A stretch of 30,723 bases of DNA from an uncultured Mycoplasmatota bacterium (GTDB taxonomy: Bacteria; Bacillota_I; Bacilli_A; RF39; UBA660). The stretch spans positions 1 through 30,723 of the forward strand of contig URCH01000012.1 in the NCBI GenBank assembly GCA_900546275.1, given 5' to 3'. This document shows, one piece after another, positions 13,194 through 20,712 of this stretch. The notes beneath the pieces are model-generated. The model did no database searches. It was given only the letters and a program-made list of their open reading frames with translations, and was not told where the DNA came from. Both the position numbers and the translations under genes were made by a program. How positions within the stretch are numbered: position 1 is the first letter of the stretch; each line of letters starts with the position of its first letter.

Positions 13194-14172
13194 ATATTAT
13201 ATTTAACTTTCTTAACAAAGCTTCTATCTCTGGATTTTGTATTCTTTCATCAAGTAGTGGTAAATTAAAGAATATATTTATATTTGCTTCGTAAGCAAGT
13301 TCTTTTATGTCTTTTGGATTTAAAGGGCTTTTTACTAGAACAACATTTTTATTTTTTAAGTCTCTTAATGCACTTGGTTTTAGTGTTATAAGTTTGTTTA
13401 ATTTTATCGTTGAAGGTTCTAGTAAGTAAATTACTTTATCACATAATCCTTCTGCAACACTACTGTTATTTATATCAACAATAATTACTGGTTTATTATT
13501 ATGTTCTCTTACAACATTTCCTATGTTATTGCTGTTAGCTGATATTAATGACCTATCATTGAAATATCTAAATTCTGTTTTATCAACTTCGATACAAACA
13601 ACATCTTTATATTTTTCTATTACTTTTTTCATCATATATGCAAGTGTTGTTGCACCTGCACCTTGTGTAACTGATTTAATTCCAAGTACTATTGATCCCA
13701 TTTGAACTGGTTGTTGTTGTACATATTGTACAGGGCCAGCTACTGCTACTGGAACTTCTACTGTTTTAACAACAGTTTTTACTTCTGGTTCTACTATGTG
13801 ATGGTATTGAGCAACATCACGATAAGTATTTGGATTATTATATAAATACATTATTCCTTCTTGATTTGTTGTAAAATTATATATTCCAATTGAAATTAAT
13901 TTAGATAGGAAAGATGGTGAGGTTACTTCATTTCCTTCTTCTAATAATAATATAAGTTTATCCATTTCAAGTGACATTGATAATTTTTGGATTGTATTTA
14001 TATCTGTGTAATTTTTAAGTGCTGTTATATCTAATATCATTTTGTTATAAAATATATTTTTAAATGAAGATATTATTTCATTTACATCGAATTCTCCATC
14101 TAATCTTTTTATAACTTCGATATTTAAATTATTTAATTTATCCTTTTGTCTATTAGCAATTATTACGTTCAT
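13192..14172 (-). CDS. tadZ: TadZ/CpaE-like MinD-family ATPase
   Basis: The 326-residue protein has an N-terminal receiver-like domain (about 1-115) without a clear phosphorylation pocket. A Val/Gln/Pro-rich hinge follows (130-158), then a MinD-like domain with P-loop KSVTQGAGATTLAY (166-179). The usual KGGxGKT is changed: the P-loop reads TQGAGATT, without the lysine before the TT pair, as in many TadZ/CpaE proteins. This family places the Tad pilus machine at its cell site. Here it follows two pseudopilins in the same direction (19 nt gap) and precedes a terminator. Some nucleotide binding is possible; hydrolysis is doubtful. Confidence 0.75.
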   Translation of the reverse strand: MNVIIANRQKDKLNNLNIEVIKRLDGEFDVNEIISSFKNIFYNKMILDITALKNYTDINTIQKLSMSLEMDKLILLLEEGNEVTSPSFLSKLISIGIYNFTTNQEGIMYLYNNPNTYRDVAQYHHIVEPEVKTVVKTVEVPVAVAGPVQYVQQQPVQMGSIVLGIKSVTQGAGATTLAYMMKKVIEKYKDVVCIEVDKTEFRYFNDRSLISANSNNIGNVVREHNNKPVIIVDINNSSVAEGLCDKVIYLLEPSTIKLNKLITLKPSALRDLKNKNVVLVKSPLNPKDIKELAYEANINIFFNLPLLDERIQNPEIEALLRKLNII

Positions 14173-14191
14173 GCTATCACCTTTCCAATTT

Positions 14192-14668
14192 TTATTCTTT
14201 TACGTCTTTGAAAAAAGATCTAGTTTCTCCACTTACTGGTATTTTGATCATATCACCAATTATTGGAAAATCAAAATACATATATACTACTACTTTATAG
14301 TATGGCCCATGATAAGTAGAACTATTATTATTTTTTTGAATTATACATATATCATATGAAGATGTTGTAGCAATTAAAGATTCACCTTTTGAACTATCTA
14401 CATACTTACTACAATCACCTTTTGCTGTAGCACTTGTTGTTCTATAGCCTGTTTGTCCTAGAAACTGATTAATCTCACTTGTTATTACACTTTCTTTGTT
14501 ACTTGTTTTATTAAAATCTCCATCATATTTCTCAATGATATCAATTATTTTTGTTTTAACTTTGAATGCTTTACTATATGAAATTGAACTAACTAAAAAA
14601 GCAGTTGTTAAAATTATAAAAGTAATTACTATATTCATAACCATTGCATTTCCAATTGCGCCTCTCAT
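14192..14668 (-). CDS. TadE-like pseudopilin A
   Basis: The 158-residue protein has a hydrophobic N-terminal helix (about 8-30, MVMNIVITFIILTTAFLVSS) preceded by a short MRGAIGNA leader. An extracellular part has two cysteines and ends in YKVVVYMYFDFPIIGDMIKIPVSGETRSFF. The same ending occurs in the next gene, so the two are paralogues. The YxxFDFPIIGxxxxIPVSGxT block is characteristic of TadE-type minor pilins. GAGGTG precedes the ATG. Probably exported and assembled with the Flp-like pilin; prepilin processing cannot be read with confidence. Confidence 0.7.
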   Translation of the reverse strand: MRGAIGNAMVMNIVITFIILTTAFLVSSISYSKAFKVKTKIIDIIEKYDGDFNKTSNKESVITSEINQFLGQTGYRTTSATAKGDCSKYVDSSKGESLIATTSSYDICIIQKNNNSSTYHGPYYKVVVYMYFDFPIIGDMIKIPVSGETRSFFKDVKE

Positions 14669-14682
14669 TTTAACACCTCTTT

Positions 14683-15090
14683 TTAATTAAATTTATATAT
14701 TCTATCAGTTCTTGAATATACTGGTATTTTTAATACATCACTTATTACAGGGATATCTATATACATATAAGTTAAAACTCCATATGAATAATGTTTACTA
14801 TCATCATTAAATTTATATATACAATATCCATTTTTAAGTGTACCTGATGTATTATTTTTTTTAGGACATGAAGTTATTCTTTTTTGATATCCATAATTAT
14901 TTATAATTCTATTTATTTCAGCTTGTGAACAACTATTATCACCTTCACATATTTCAATAGCATTAGCTATTTTACTATTAACTCTAAAAGCTTTTGTATA
15001 ACTTAATGTTCCCATTAATACCATAAAGGCCACTAAAATAAATATGATTATTATGTTTAACAAATATGTATAGCTAACACTTTGATTCAT
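14683..15090 (-). CDS. TadE-like pseudopilin B
   Basis: The 135-residue paralogue of the next gene has an N-terminal hydrophobic helix (about 8-30) and SYTKAFRVNSKIANAIEICE (SYSKAFKVKTKIIDIIEKYD in pseudopilin A). It has four cysteines in the ectodomain and the C-terminal YGVLTYMYIDIPVISDVLKI block. It is first in a unit with pseudopilin A (14 nt gap) and the TadZ-like gene, from a promoter at 15117-15145. Role inferred as a minor pilin that primes or caps the Tad pilus. Confidence 0.7.
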   Translation of the reverse strand: MNQSVSYTYLLNIIIIFILVAFMVLMGTLSYTKAFRVNSKIANAIEICEGDNSCSQAEINRIINNYGYQKRITSCPKKNNTSGTLKNGYCIYKFNDDSKHYSYGVLTYMYIDIPVISDVLKIPVYSRTDRIYKFN

Positions 15091-15116
15091 ATGATATCAA
15101 CCTCGTATTCTATTTA

Positions 15117-15145
15117 ATTCTATCATATTTTATATTTAAAGTAAA
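15117..15145 (-). promoter_or_regulatory. Promoter of the pseudopilin-tadZ unit
   Basis: Minus strand TTTACT (15145-15140), 17-nt spacer, TAGAAT (15122-15117), 27 nt before the ATG. Confidence 0.6.
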
Positions 15146-15182
15146 TGAGTATTTAAAATTATATATTATTTAAATGTAAAGA

Positions 15183-15204
15183 AAAAAGTCATATAGGACT
15201 TTTT
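15183..15204. terminator. Bidirectional terminator hairpin downstream of the pilin
   Basis: AAAAAGTC and GACTTTTT, 8 bp, 6-nt loop, with T/A runs on both sides. Confidence 0.65.
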
Positions 15205-15230
15205 ATTTTCTGATAGTTAATTGCACAAGA

Positions 15231-15258
15231 AAAGAATTCAATTATAATTAAATTCTTT
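15231..15258 (-). terminator. Second hairpin after the pilin gene
   Basis: AAAGAATT and AATTCTTT, 8 bp, 12-nt palindromic loop; on the minus strand TTCTTG follows. It is probably part of a double terminator for the highly expressed pilin. Confidence 0.45.
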
Positions 15259-15281
15259 AAAATATTGTATAAAATTATTAC

Positions 15282-15530
15282 TTATTCTTCAGCGTTTACA
15301 TCGCCCACACAAATATCATATGTGGTCTGATCAAAGCTACCTTCATTTCCAACTGAGTCAGCTTCACCACAACTGTTACCTGACCAAACGCCTCCTGCTT
15401 GTGTACAACAAGACTTTAATTTCATAGTATTTAATAAATTGGGAATTAACAAAGCACCTGCTGCTGCAACCAACCCAATTAAAACGATAGTGATTACAGT
15501 CATATTTGCTTCTCCTGCTGATTCTTTCAT
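15282..15530 (-). CDS. Flp-like major pilin, Cys-rich
   Basis: The 82-residue protein starts MKESAGEANMTVITIVLIGL, a short leader running into a hydrophobic helix, with SAGEANM a likely prepilin cleavage region (Gly/Ala before Glu). The exposed part has four cysteines (KSCCTQAGGVWSGNSC and YDICVGD), suggesting two disulfides. Start chosen at ATG 15530, with GGAAGGTGGTGA before it; an upstream ATG at 15584 lies in the -35 element and cannot be used. A near-consensus promoter and double terminator make it a highly expressed single gene, as expected for the main pilus subunit. It lies between the tadZ unit and the tadC-cpaB operon. Confidence 0.75.
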   Translation of the reverse strand: MKESAGEANMTVITIVLIGLVAAAGALLIPNLLNTMKLKSCCTQAGGVWSGNSCGEADSVGNEGSFDQTTYDICVGDVNAEE

Positions 15531-15560
15531 CCTATCACCACCTTCCGTTACTCTAAGAAA

Positions 15561-15589
15561 ATTATAACATACACATAATTTCATTTCAA
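15561..15589 (-). promoter_or_regulatory. Strong promoter of the pilin gene
   Basis: Minus strand TTGAAA (15589-15584), exactly 17 nt, TATAAT (15566-15561). Confidence 0.8.
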
Positions 15590-15603
15590 TAGAAATACAC
15601 CTA

Positions 15604-15625
15604 TTTTACACTTTTTTGTGTAAAA
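15604..15625. promoter_or_regulatory. Inverted repeat between divergent pilin and HAD promoters
   Basis: TTTTACAC and GTGTAAAA flank six T. It lies 15 nt upstream of the pilin -35 and could be an operator for the pilin. No T-run follows, so a terminator is unlikely. Confidence 0.4.
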
Positions 15626-15672
15626 GTGAACATTATTATTATTTGTAACAATATTTAATTAATTCATAAATA

Positions 15673-15700
15673 TTGTTTTTTACATAAATTATTGTATAAT
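15673..15700 (+). promoter_or_regulatory. Promoter of the HAD hydrolase gene
   Basis: TTGTTT (15673-15678), 16-nt spacer, TATAAT (15695-15700). Confidence 0.6.
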
Positions 15701-15723
15701 AGTTCTAATTTTGGAGGTATATA

Positions 15724-16383
15724 ATGAAATTATTAGTTAGTGATTATGATGGTACACTAAAACCTGATATAAAGAATTTAATGGTAAATATTGAGGCAAT
15801 TAATGGATTTAGAAAAAAAGGAAATCATTTCTCAATTGCTACTGGAAGAGATTATTATTCTATAAAAAAAGAAATTGATAAATATAATATAAAATATGAT
15901 TATTTAATAACTAATGATGGTGCTTTAACACTAGATGGTAATGATAATGTATTAAGTGCTGAAATAATTGAAGAAGAAATAATTAAAGAATTACATAAAA
16001 TATTAAATAATAAATATAAAAATTTTAATGAATTTAAAATACCAAATACTGATACAATTATTGAATTACAATTAATAACTAATTTATTTGATTCCCTAGA
16101 TGAAATTAAAAGTTTGGTTAGTAGTGATTCTTCAATGAAAATAAGTAAATTATATAAATTATTTTTAAAATTTATTTTTATAAAAAAATATTGTAATAAA
16201 AGTACTGCAATAAAAAAAATTGAAAATAATTATAGTGAAATTATTACTGTTGGTGACAATCTTAATGATTTAGAAATGCTTAGAGATTATAATGGATATA
16301 AGATGTTATATAGTTATCCTATTATGTATACTAAAAATATAAAAACTACTACTAATGTACATTCTTTAATAAAAAAATTATAA
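15724..16383 (+). CDS. HAD-superfamily hydrolase (Cof-like)
   Basis: The 219-residue protein has HAD motif I DYDGTL (nucleophile Asp7, acid/base Asp9), motif II in SIATGRD, a Lys-rich motif III region (KSTAIKKI) and motif IV GDNLNDLEML. It is a typical cytoplasmic phosphatase of the Cof type acting on small phosphorylated substrates; the substrate is unknown. It is somewhat short for the family (usually 260-280), mostly in the cap domain. GGAGGT precedes the ATG. It is the only plus-strand gene inside the pilus region and splits it, with no sign of a link to pilus function. Confidence 0.85.
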   Translation: MKLLVSDYDGTLKPDIKNLMVNIEAINGFRKKGNHFSIATGRDYYSIKKEIDKYNIKYDYLITNDGALTLDGNDNVLSAEIIEEEIIKELHKILNNKYKNFNEFKIPNTDTIIELQLITNLFDSLDEIKSLVSSDSSMKISKLYKLFLKFIFIKKYCNKSTAIKKIENNYSEIITVGDNLNDLEMLRDYNGYKMLYSYPIMYTKNIKTTTNVHSLIKKL

Positions 16384-16404
16384 TTTGTAGTTATAATTTT
16401 TTTA

Positions 16405-16468
16405 GTTTTGGAAATATTTTTCCAAAACCTGTGAGACTTTATAGGAATTGGAAAAATATTTCCAATTC
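16405..16468. repeat. Two related hairpins with compensatory stem differences
   Basis: Hairpin 1 (16405-16428): GTTTTGGAAA, loop TATT, TTTCCAAAAC. Hairpin 2 (16445-16468): GAATTGGAAA, loop AATA, TTTCCAATTC. Each is a perfect 10-bp stem. They differ at two stem pairs with both sides changed, and 16 nt separate them. They lie between the convergent HAD and tadC genes. No T-run follows closely, so they are not standard terminators. Confidence 0.6.
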
Positions 16469-16510
16469 TCATCCATAATCTTTTTTATTATATTTAATAG
16501 ATTCTATAAA

Positions 16511-16541
16511 AAAAGATTTTACACATATAAGCGAAAATCTT
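16511..16541 (-). terminator. Terminator of the tad operon
   Basis: Minus-strand AAGATTTT, 13-nt loop, AAAATCTT followed by TTTTT; 12 nt after the tadC stop. Confidence 0.7.
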
Positions 16542-16553
16542 CTATCTAAAATA

Positions 16554-17348
16554 TTACATACCTACTGTCATCATACTCATTAAAGAAAGTAATAATAACG
16601 CTATTATACCTGCTCCTGTACCCATTAACATTGTCATTGTTTTCTTTTCCATAGTTTCTAGACGATTTTTATATTTCTCTTCACGTGCTTTATTTTGAAG
16701 TGAAGAAATAGTTCTAGAAAACATTAATAATTGTTCTTGTTTATTTTCTTGTGAACCTAAACTTAAACGATATAACAAACGCATCATTCTCATTGAATCT
16801 CTAACTGGATAATCTTTTGCAAAATCCATATATGGATCAACACTAGAATCACCAGCTTCGATTTTAGAAACTAGTTTCTCAAGTCCTGATTTAAATATAT
16901 CAGGTGCAACTGCTATACTCTTTCTAAGAGCAACTGGTACAGTATAATGTTGAATTAAAATTTCCAAACTCTTTAAATAATATGGAAGCATTAAGTCAAT
17001 TTTATATAAATGTTTTTTATAAAATCCTTTCAATTGATTGTATTGAATTTTATAAACAAAGAATGCACCAATGAATGCTACTATTATAAATAATATATTC
17101 ATTTTAGGTAAAAATACAATTATTAAAACTACAAGTATGAATAATGCACTCATTATTCTTTCATTAAATTTTTTCTTTAAATCATATTTATTTCCATATC
17201 TTACGCTTAATAAAAATTCATAATCATCTTCCATTAAAAATTTAAAATATGGTTCTACTTCACTTATAAATTTTTTACCATCTAAGAATCTATTTACCAT
17301 CAAAATGGCGATTAATATTACTCCAATTAATATAAATAAAAATCCCAT
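16554..17348 (-). CDS. tadC: TadC-like type II secretion F-domain membrane protein
   Basis: The 264-residue protein has transmembrane helices near 2-20, 65-85, 85-103 and 240-262. Between them is a cytoplasmic T2SF domain (about 115-230: LPYYLKSLEILIQHYTVPVA, then SRTISSLQNKAREEKYKNRL). It forms the inner-membrane platform of the Tad pilus with TadB. Its ATG overlaps the tadB stop (TAATG), so the pair is coupled. It is last in the operon, before a terminator. Confidence 0.85.
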   Translation of the reverse strand: MGFLFILIGVILIAILMVNRFLDGKKFISEVEPYFKFLMEDDYEFLLSVRYGNKYDLKKKFNERIMSALFILVVLIIVFLPKMNILFIIVAFIGAFFVYKIQYNQLKGFYKKHLYKIDLMLPYYLKSLEILIQHYTVPVALRKSIAVAPDIFKSGLEKLVSKIEAGDSSVDPYMDFAKDYPVRDSMRMMRLLYRLSLGSQENKQEQLLMFSRTISSLQNKAREEKYKNRLETMEKKTMTMLMGTGAGIIALLLLSLMSMMTVGM

Positions 17349-18250
17349 TATTCAGCACCTACATTCTCATTATAGTATTTTTCACCATTTAATATAAAGT
17401 AAGTATTAACAAGTATTATTGCGTGTAACAAAATATTTGTTGTTATATCACTTAACATTGATATATATGTATCTATTCCAAGTAAGAATTGAACTAACAT
17501 AACCATTAAATATAACATTATACCAAATTGTAAGAATTTCCTATGGAAGTTTGCTCTATCAATTCTATCTCTATAAACACCTTCAACAAGCATATCTATG
17601 TCAAGTGACATATTTTCAAGTGATTGTCCAGCATCTTTTGAACCTTCATTAGTAATTTGTAAGAACAATTGATGCATATTTTTTATTACATAATAATCAT
17701 ATTTATTATTTAAATATTCAATTGATTGTTCAATTGTACCGTTTTCATAAGCCATATCTATCATTACTTTTACATCACTTTTAAAAGGATCTTCTAGTAC
17801 TCCTGAACTGTAAACACCCTCTATTGCTTTTACGAAGCTTTGAGTGGTTGCAAATTCCATTATTGTATTTGTACAATACACTTGAACTTGTTCAAATATA
17901 AATTCACTATATACTCTTTTACATCTTAAATAAGTTAAATAAGGTACTACCATTATTGAAGCTATCGCATAGATTATTGAAATAATTATATTATAAAAAT
18001 ATAAATAAGTAAGAATTCCTGATGCGGCTGCAAACACTGTTATTTGCAATGTATATTGTTTAACAGTATATTCTTGACCTAGTTCTTTAACTTTTTGTCT
18101 AACTTCTTTAAATGAGTATGGTGCATATTTATTGTATACACTACCTACCTGTTTTGCGAAAAATTTATATACATTTTCGCCAGATTTTTTTCTATAGGTT
18201 ACAATAAATACAGCTATTACACCTACTAGAATAAATATTATTTTTTCCAT
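17348..18250 (-). CDS. tadB: TadB-like type II secretion F-domain membrane protein
   Basis: The 300-residue protein has an N-terminal helix, two helices around 70-107, and a T2SF domain (about 115-230, with FATTQSFVKAIEGVYSSG and DAGQSLENMSLDIDMLVEGV). Two C-terminal helices (about 240-288) complete it. It is the partner platform protein of TadC. AAAGGAGG precedes the ATG, and cpaF ends 14 nt upstream. Confidence 0.85.
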   Translation of the reverse strand: MEKIIFILVGVIAVFIVTYRKKSGENVYKFFAKQVGSVYNKYAPYSFKEVRQKVKELGQEYTVKQYTLQITVFAAASGILTYLYFYNIIISIIYAIASIMVVPYLTYLRCKRVYSEFIFEQVQVYCTNTIMEFATTQSFVKAIEGVYSSGVLEDPFKSDVKVMIDMAYENGTIEQSIEYLNNKYDYYVIKNMHQLFLQITNEGSKDAGQSLENMSLDIDMLVEGVYRDRIDRANFHRKFLQFGIMLYLMVMLVQFLLGIDTYISMLSDITTNILLHAIILVNTYFILNGEKYYNENVGAE

Positions 18251-18264
18251 TATTTAACCTCCTT

Positions 18265-19458
18265 TTAGAATAAAATTTCTATATTTTCTTCATTTGAATT
18301 TTGAGATATTGGAACGTTTAAATTTGGTTGAATAGGAGTTTTACTAGCGTCCATATTATTGCTTTGAACAGCATTTTCAACACTACCATCTTTAAATGGT
18401 GATGGTGGGCAAATGCAATAAGGATCTAATATTACACCTTGCGCTGATAAATAATCCAACAAATATTTTGTAGGGTTATTTTTTGTTACTTTTCCATCTA
18501 CACCTTTTAAATAAATATTATTGAATTTTGCATTGTTGTTTTCATCAACATAAAACTCTGTTACTCCAGCAATTTCACGAACGAATCTCTTACTTACTTT
18601 ATCTTGGTAACCTCTTATATATACACCTATTTGTACATATCTATAAATTGATTTTAAAAATTGTTCAATATCTTGATTTGTTTCTAGCAAGCTATACATA
18701 CGGTTTGGAATTGATTCTGCTTTATCAGCATGTATTGTTGATAAAATATAGTGTCCTGATGATATTGAGTTACGTATTGCCATTACTGCTTCTGCACTTC
18801 TGACTTCGGAAAGTAATATCCATTTGGGGTTTTGTCTCATACAAGTTACTAAAACATCAGAATATGAAGCAATATTGTTTGTTTTCATTGCAACAATATC
18901 TCTAGTTGGAAATATACGATCTAGATGAAGTTCTAGTGTATCTTCAACTGTTATAATTTTTTCATTTTCTTTTATTTTTGAACCTAAATATTTTACAAAT
19001 TCGGTTTTACCACTACCAGTTTCACCACAAACTATTATATTTGCATGACCTTCAACACATTTCACTAAAAAATCATGTATTTCAATTGAAATGTATTTAT
19101 CTTGTATTATTTTATCTTTTTCCAAACGAATTTTGGCAGGTGTTTTACGTATTACACATGCGATTCCATTTTTTGCAATCGAATCATGTACAAAGTTTAA
19201 ACGAAGTTCAGCACCCTCAGCATCTAGGAAGGGGTGAGCGGCATTGAACGCTTTCCCCATTACATTCGCACATTGGAATGCTAATTTTTCCATTAACGCA
19301 TTATTTATCTGAGGTTTATCTACCCTAAATATTCCTTTTGATAATGTTTTTATCCAAACTTGTCCACCATTACTATATGAAATATCTGTAACGTCATCGT
19401 TATTTAGATATTCTGTAATAGGACCAAAATCAATTTGGGAAAACATACTATTATCCAT
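18265..19458 (-). CDS. cpaF: CpaF/TadA-like pilus assembly ATPase
   Basis: The 397-residue protein of the secretion ATPase (T2SE/VirB11) family has an N-terminal domain (1-100), Walker A GETGSGKT (145-152), an acidic Asp-box-like VEDTLEL (171-177), Walker B ILLSEVRSAEA (about 214-224) and the His box STIHAD (240-245). All catalytic parts are intact. It powers pilin assembly and possibly retraction. Its C-terminus has an unusual Asn/Pro-rich tail (about 355-397). It overlaps cpaB by 8 nt and has RBS GGGGA. Confidence 0.93.
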   Translation of the reverse strand: MDNSMFSQIDFGPITEYLNNDDVTDISYSNGGQVWIKTLSKGIFRVDKPQINNALMEKLAFQCANVMGKAFNAAHPFLDAEGAELRLNFVHDSIAKNGIACVIRKTPAKIRLEKDKIIQDKYISIEIHDFLVKCVEGHANIIVCGETGSGKTEFVKYLGSKIKENEKIITVEDTLELHLDRIFPTRDIVAMKTNNIASYSDVLVTCMRQNPKWILLSEVRSAEAVMAIRNSISSGHYILSTIHADKAESIPNRMYSLLETNQDIEQFLKSIYRYVQIGVYIRGYQDKVSKRFVREIAGVTEFYVDENNNAKFNNIYLKGVDGKVTKNNPTKYLLDYLSAQGVILDPYCICPPSPFKDGSVENAVQSNNMDASKTPIQPNLNVPISQNSNEENIEILF

Positions 19459-20275
19459 TTTGTTCCCCTGTGTTGTTATTTGTATTGTTTTCAGTTTGTT
19501 GTAATTGTGAATCAGATAGCATTACAGTTTTCTCGTTGATATAATTCTTTAATTCTTCTGAGCTTACTTGAATTTGTCCTTCAGTTCCTACCCATGCACC
19601 ATGTGGAACAGGGAAAACTTCTACTTCTGATAAATATTTTGCTTTTAATAATAATATATTTACGTCATATTTTACACCAAATATTATATATGCAGGTGTT
19701 CTATTTTCAGCGCTGTTTTCAAAAACGTGTTGTCCTTTCGAATCTTTTACAGCTAAAACTTTTACGTTTTCTAAGAATTTTCCTACCATGATTTCACCTT
19801 TATCATTAGTTGCTTTCATATATAAATCTATTTGATTTCCTGGGAAAATTGAGTTTCCATAAGTTGTTTCCATGTTAACAGCAAATTGATATGGGATATC
19901 TCCTTCTTCTACATCAACGAAAGCTGAATCTGGCATTTGTTCTTTTGTTGTAAGTACATCTGTATAAAACATACTCCCTTCTGGTATAACAGTATTATAA
20001 TTTGAATATAATTCTGTTATTTTTTTTGAATCAAGCATTACGTTTGAAGATAAAGTATTTCCTGGAACTTCTATATACTTAATCATTTCTGTTGTTATTT
20101 TTGTTCTAGGTTGAATAGTTGTGTTAGCAACTGGAACTCTCGTTGGTTTTACTTGTTTGTTTATTTGATATGTGTAACCAAAATATAGGATTGCTACTAT
20201 AGCGATAACTCCTAATATTGTTACTGTGTTTTTGTTTGTAAAGAATTTTTTCAAACTTCTCATAAAATTATTCAT
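19451..20275 (-). CDS. cpaB: CpaB/RcpC-like SAF-domain pilus protein
   Basis: The 274-residue protein has an N-terminal membrane anchor (about 17-36), an SAF domain (about 43-115: VPVANTTIQPRTKITTEMIK, VIPEGSMFYTDVL) and a second beta-rich part (GNQIDLYMKA, FLENVKVLAVKD). The Gln/Asn-rich tail is disordered. In double-membrane bacteria CpaB works with the secretin; here, without a secretin, it probably acts in the wall-side pilus base. AAAGGAG precedes the ATG. It lies between a TadE-like gene and cpaF. Confidence 0.85.
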   Translation of the reverse strand: MNNFMRSLKKFFTNKNTVTILGVIAIVAILYFGYTYQINKQVKPTRVPVANTTIQPRTKITTEMIKYIEVPGNTLSSNVMLDSKKITELYSNYNTVIPEGSMFYTDVLTTKEQMPDSAFVDVEEGDIPYQFAVNMETTYGNSIFPGNQIDLYMKATNDKGEIMVGKFLENVKVLAVKDSKGQHVFENSAENRTPAYIIFGVKYDVNILLLKAKYLSEVEVFPVPHGAWVGTEGQIQVSSEELKNYINEKTVMLSDSQLQQTENNTNNNTGEQNG

Positions 20276-20297
20276 ATTATTTTCTCCTTTTTATTAC

Positions 20298-20702
20298 TTA
20301 TTTTTCATCCATTTCTAATATTGCGTCTAACCTATTTGTTATGTCAAATTCTACATTTTGATTAGAAACAACACCACCTTGTTTTGATTTTACTTCTAGA
20401 CTTACTTTTGGAGGTGTTTCTACTATGTCATAGAAATTGATTTCATAGGTATTTGATAATTGAGCATTTTCAGCAAATCTTCTAATAAAATTTTCAACGA
20501 ATTTTTCTCTGTTAATTTTTACTGTACCTGTTGCTCTATATTCAGCAAGGTCGAAAGCATCTAACATCGCATTTTCTGTTGTTTCTTTTATTAATGTATA
20601 ATTATGCTCATCAGTATTTGTTACATTTTGGAAGAAATATATAAAACCTATCAGTATTACACCAACAGATATTATAAATACCCCCCAGAAAGATTCTCTC
20701 AC
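20298..20702 (-). CDS. TadE-like membrane protein / minor pilin
   Basis: The 134-residue protein has one N-terminal membrane helix (about 6-25, WGVFIISVGVILIGFIYFF) and an extracellular domain (FDLAEYRATGTVKINREKF, EINFYDIVETPPKVSLEV). Size, topology and place in the operon fit a pseudopilin of the Tad system; sequence identity to TadE/F is not obvious. The start codon is GTG at 20702, with AGGTG 8 nt before it inside the end of the upstream gene, so coupling is likely. Confidence 0.65.
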   Translation of the reverse strand: MRESFWGVFIISVGVILIGFIYFFQNVTNTDEHNYTLIKETTENAMLDAFDLAEYRATGTVKINREKFVENFIRRFAENAQLSNTYEINFYDIVETPPKVSLEVKSKQGGVVSNQNVEFDITNRLDAILEMDEK

Positions 20703-20712
20703 TATTTAACAC

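Noticed and set aside
15531..15584. Longer pilin precursor from an ATG at 15584
   Set aside because: The codon lies inside the -35 element of the pilin promoter, so it is not transcribed.
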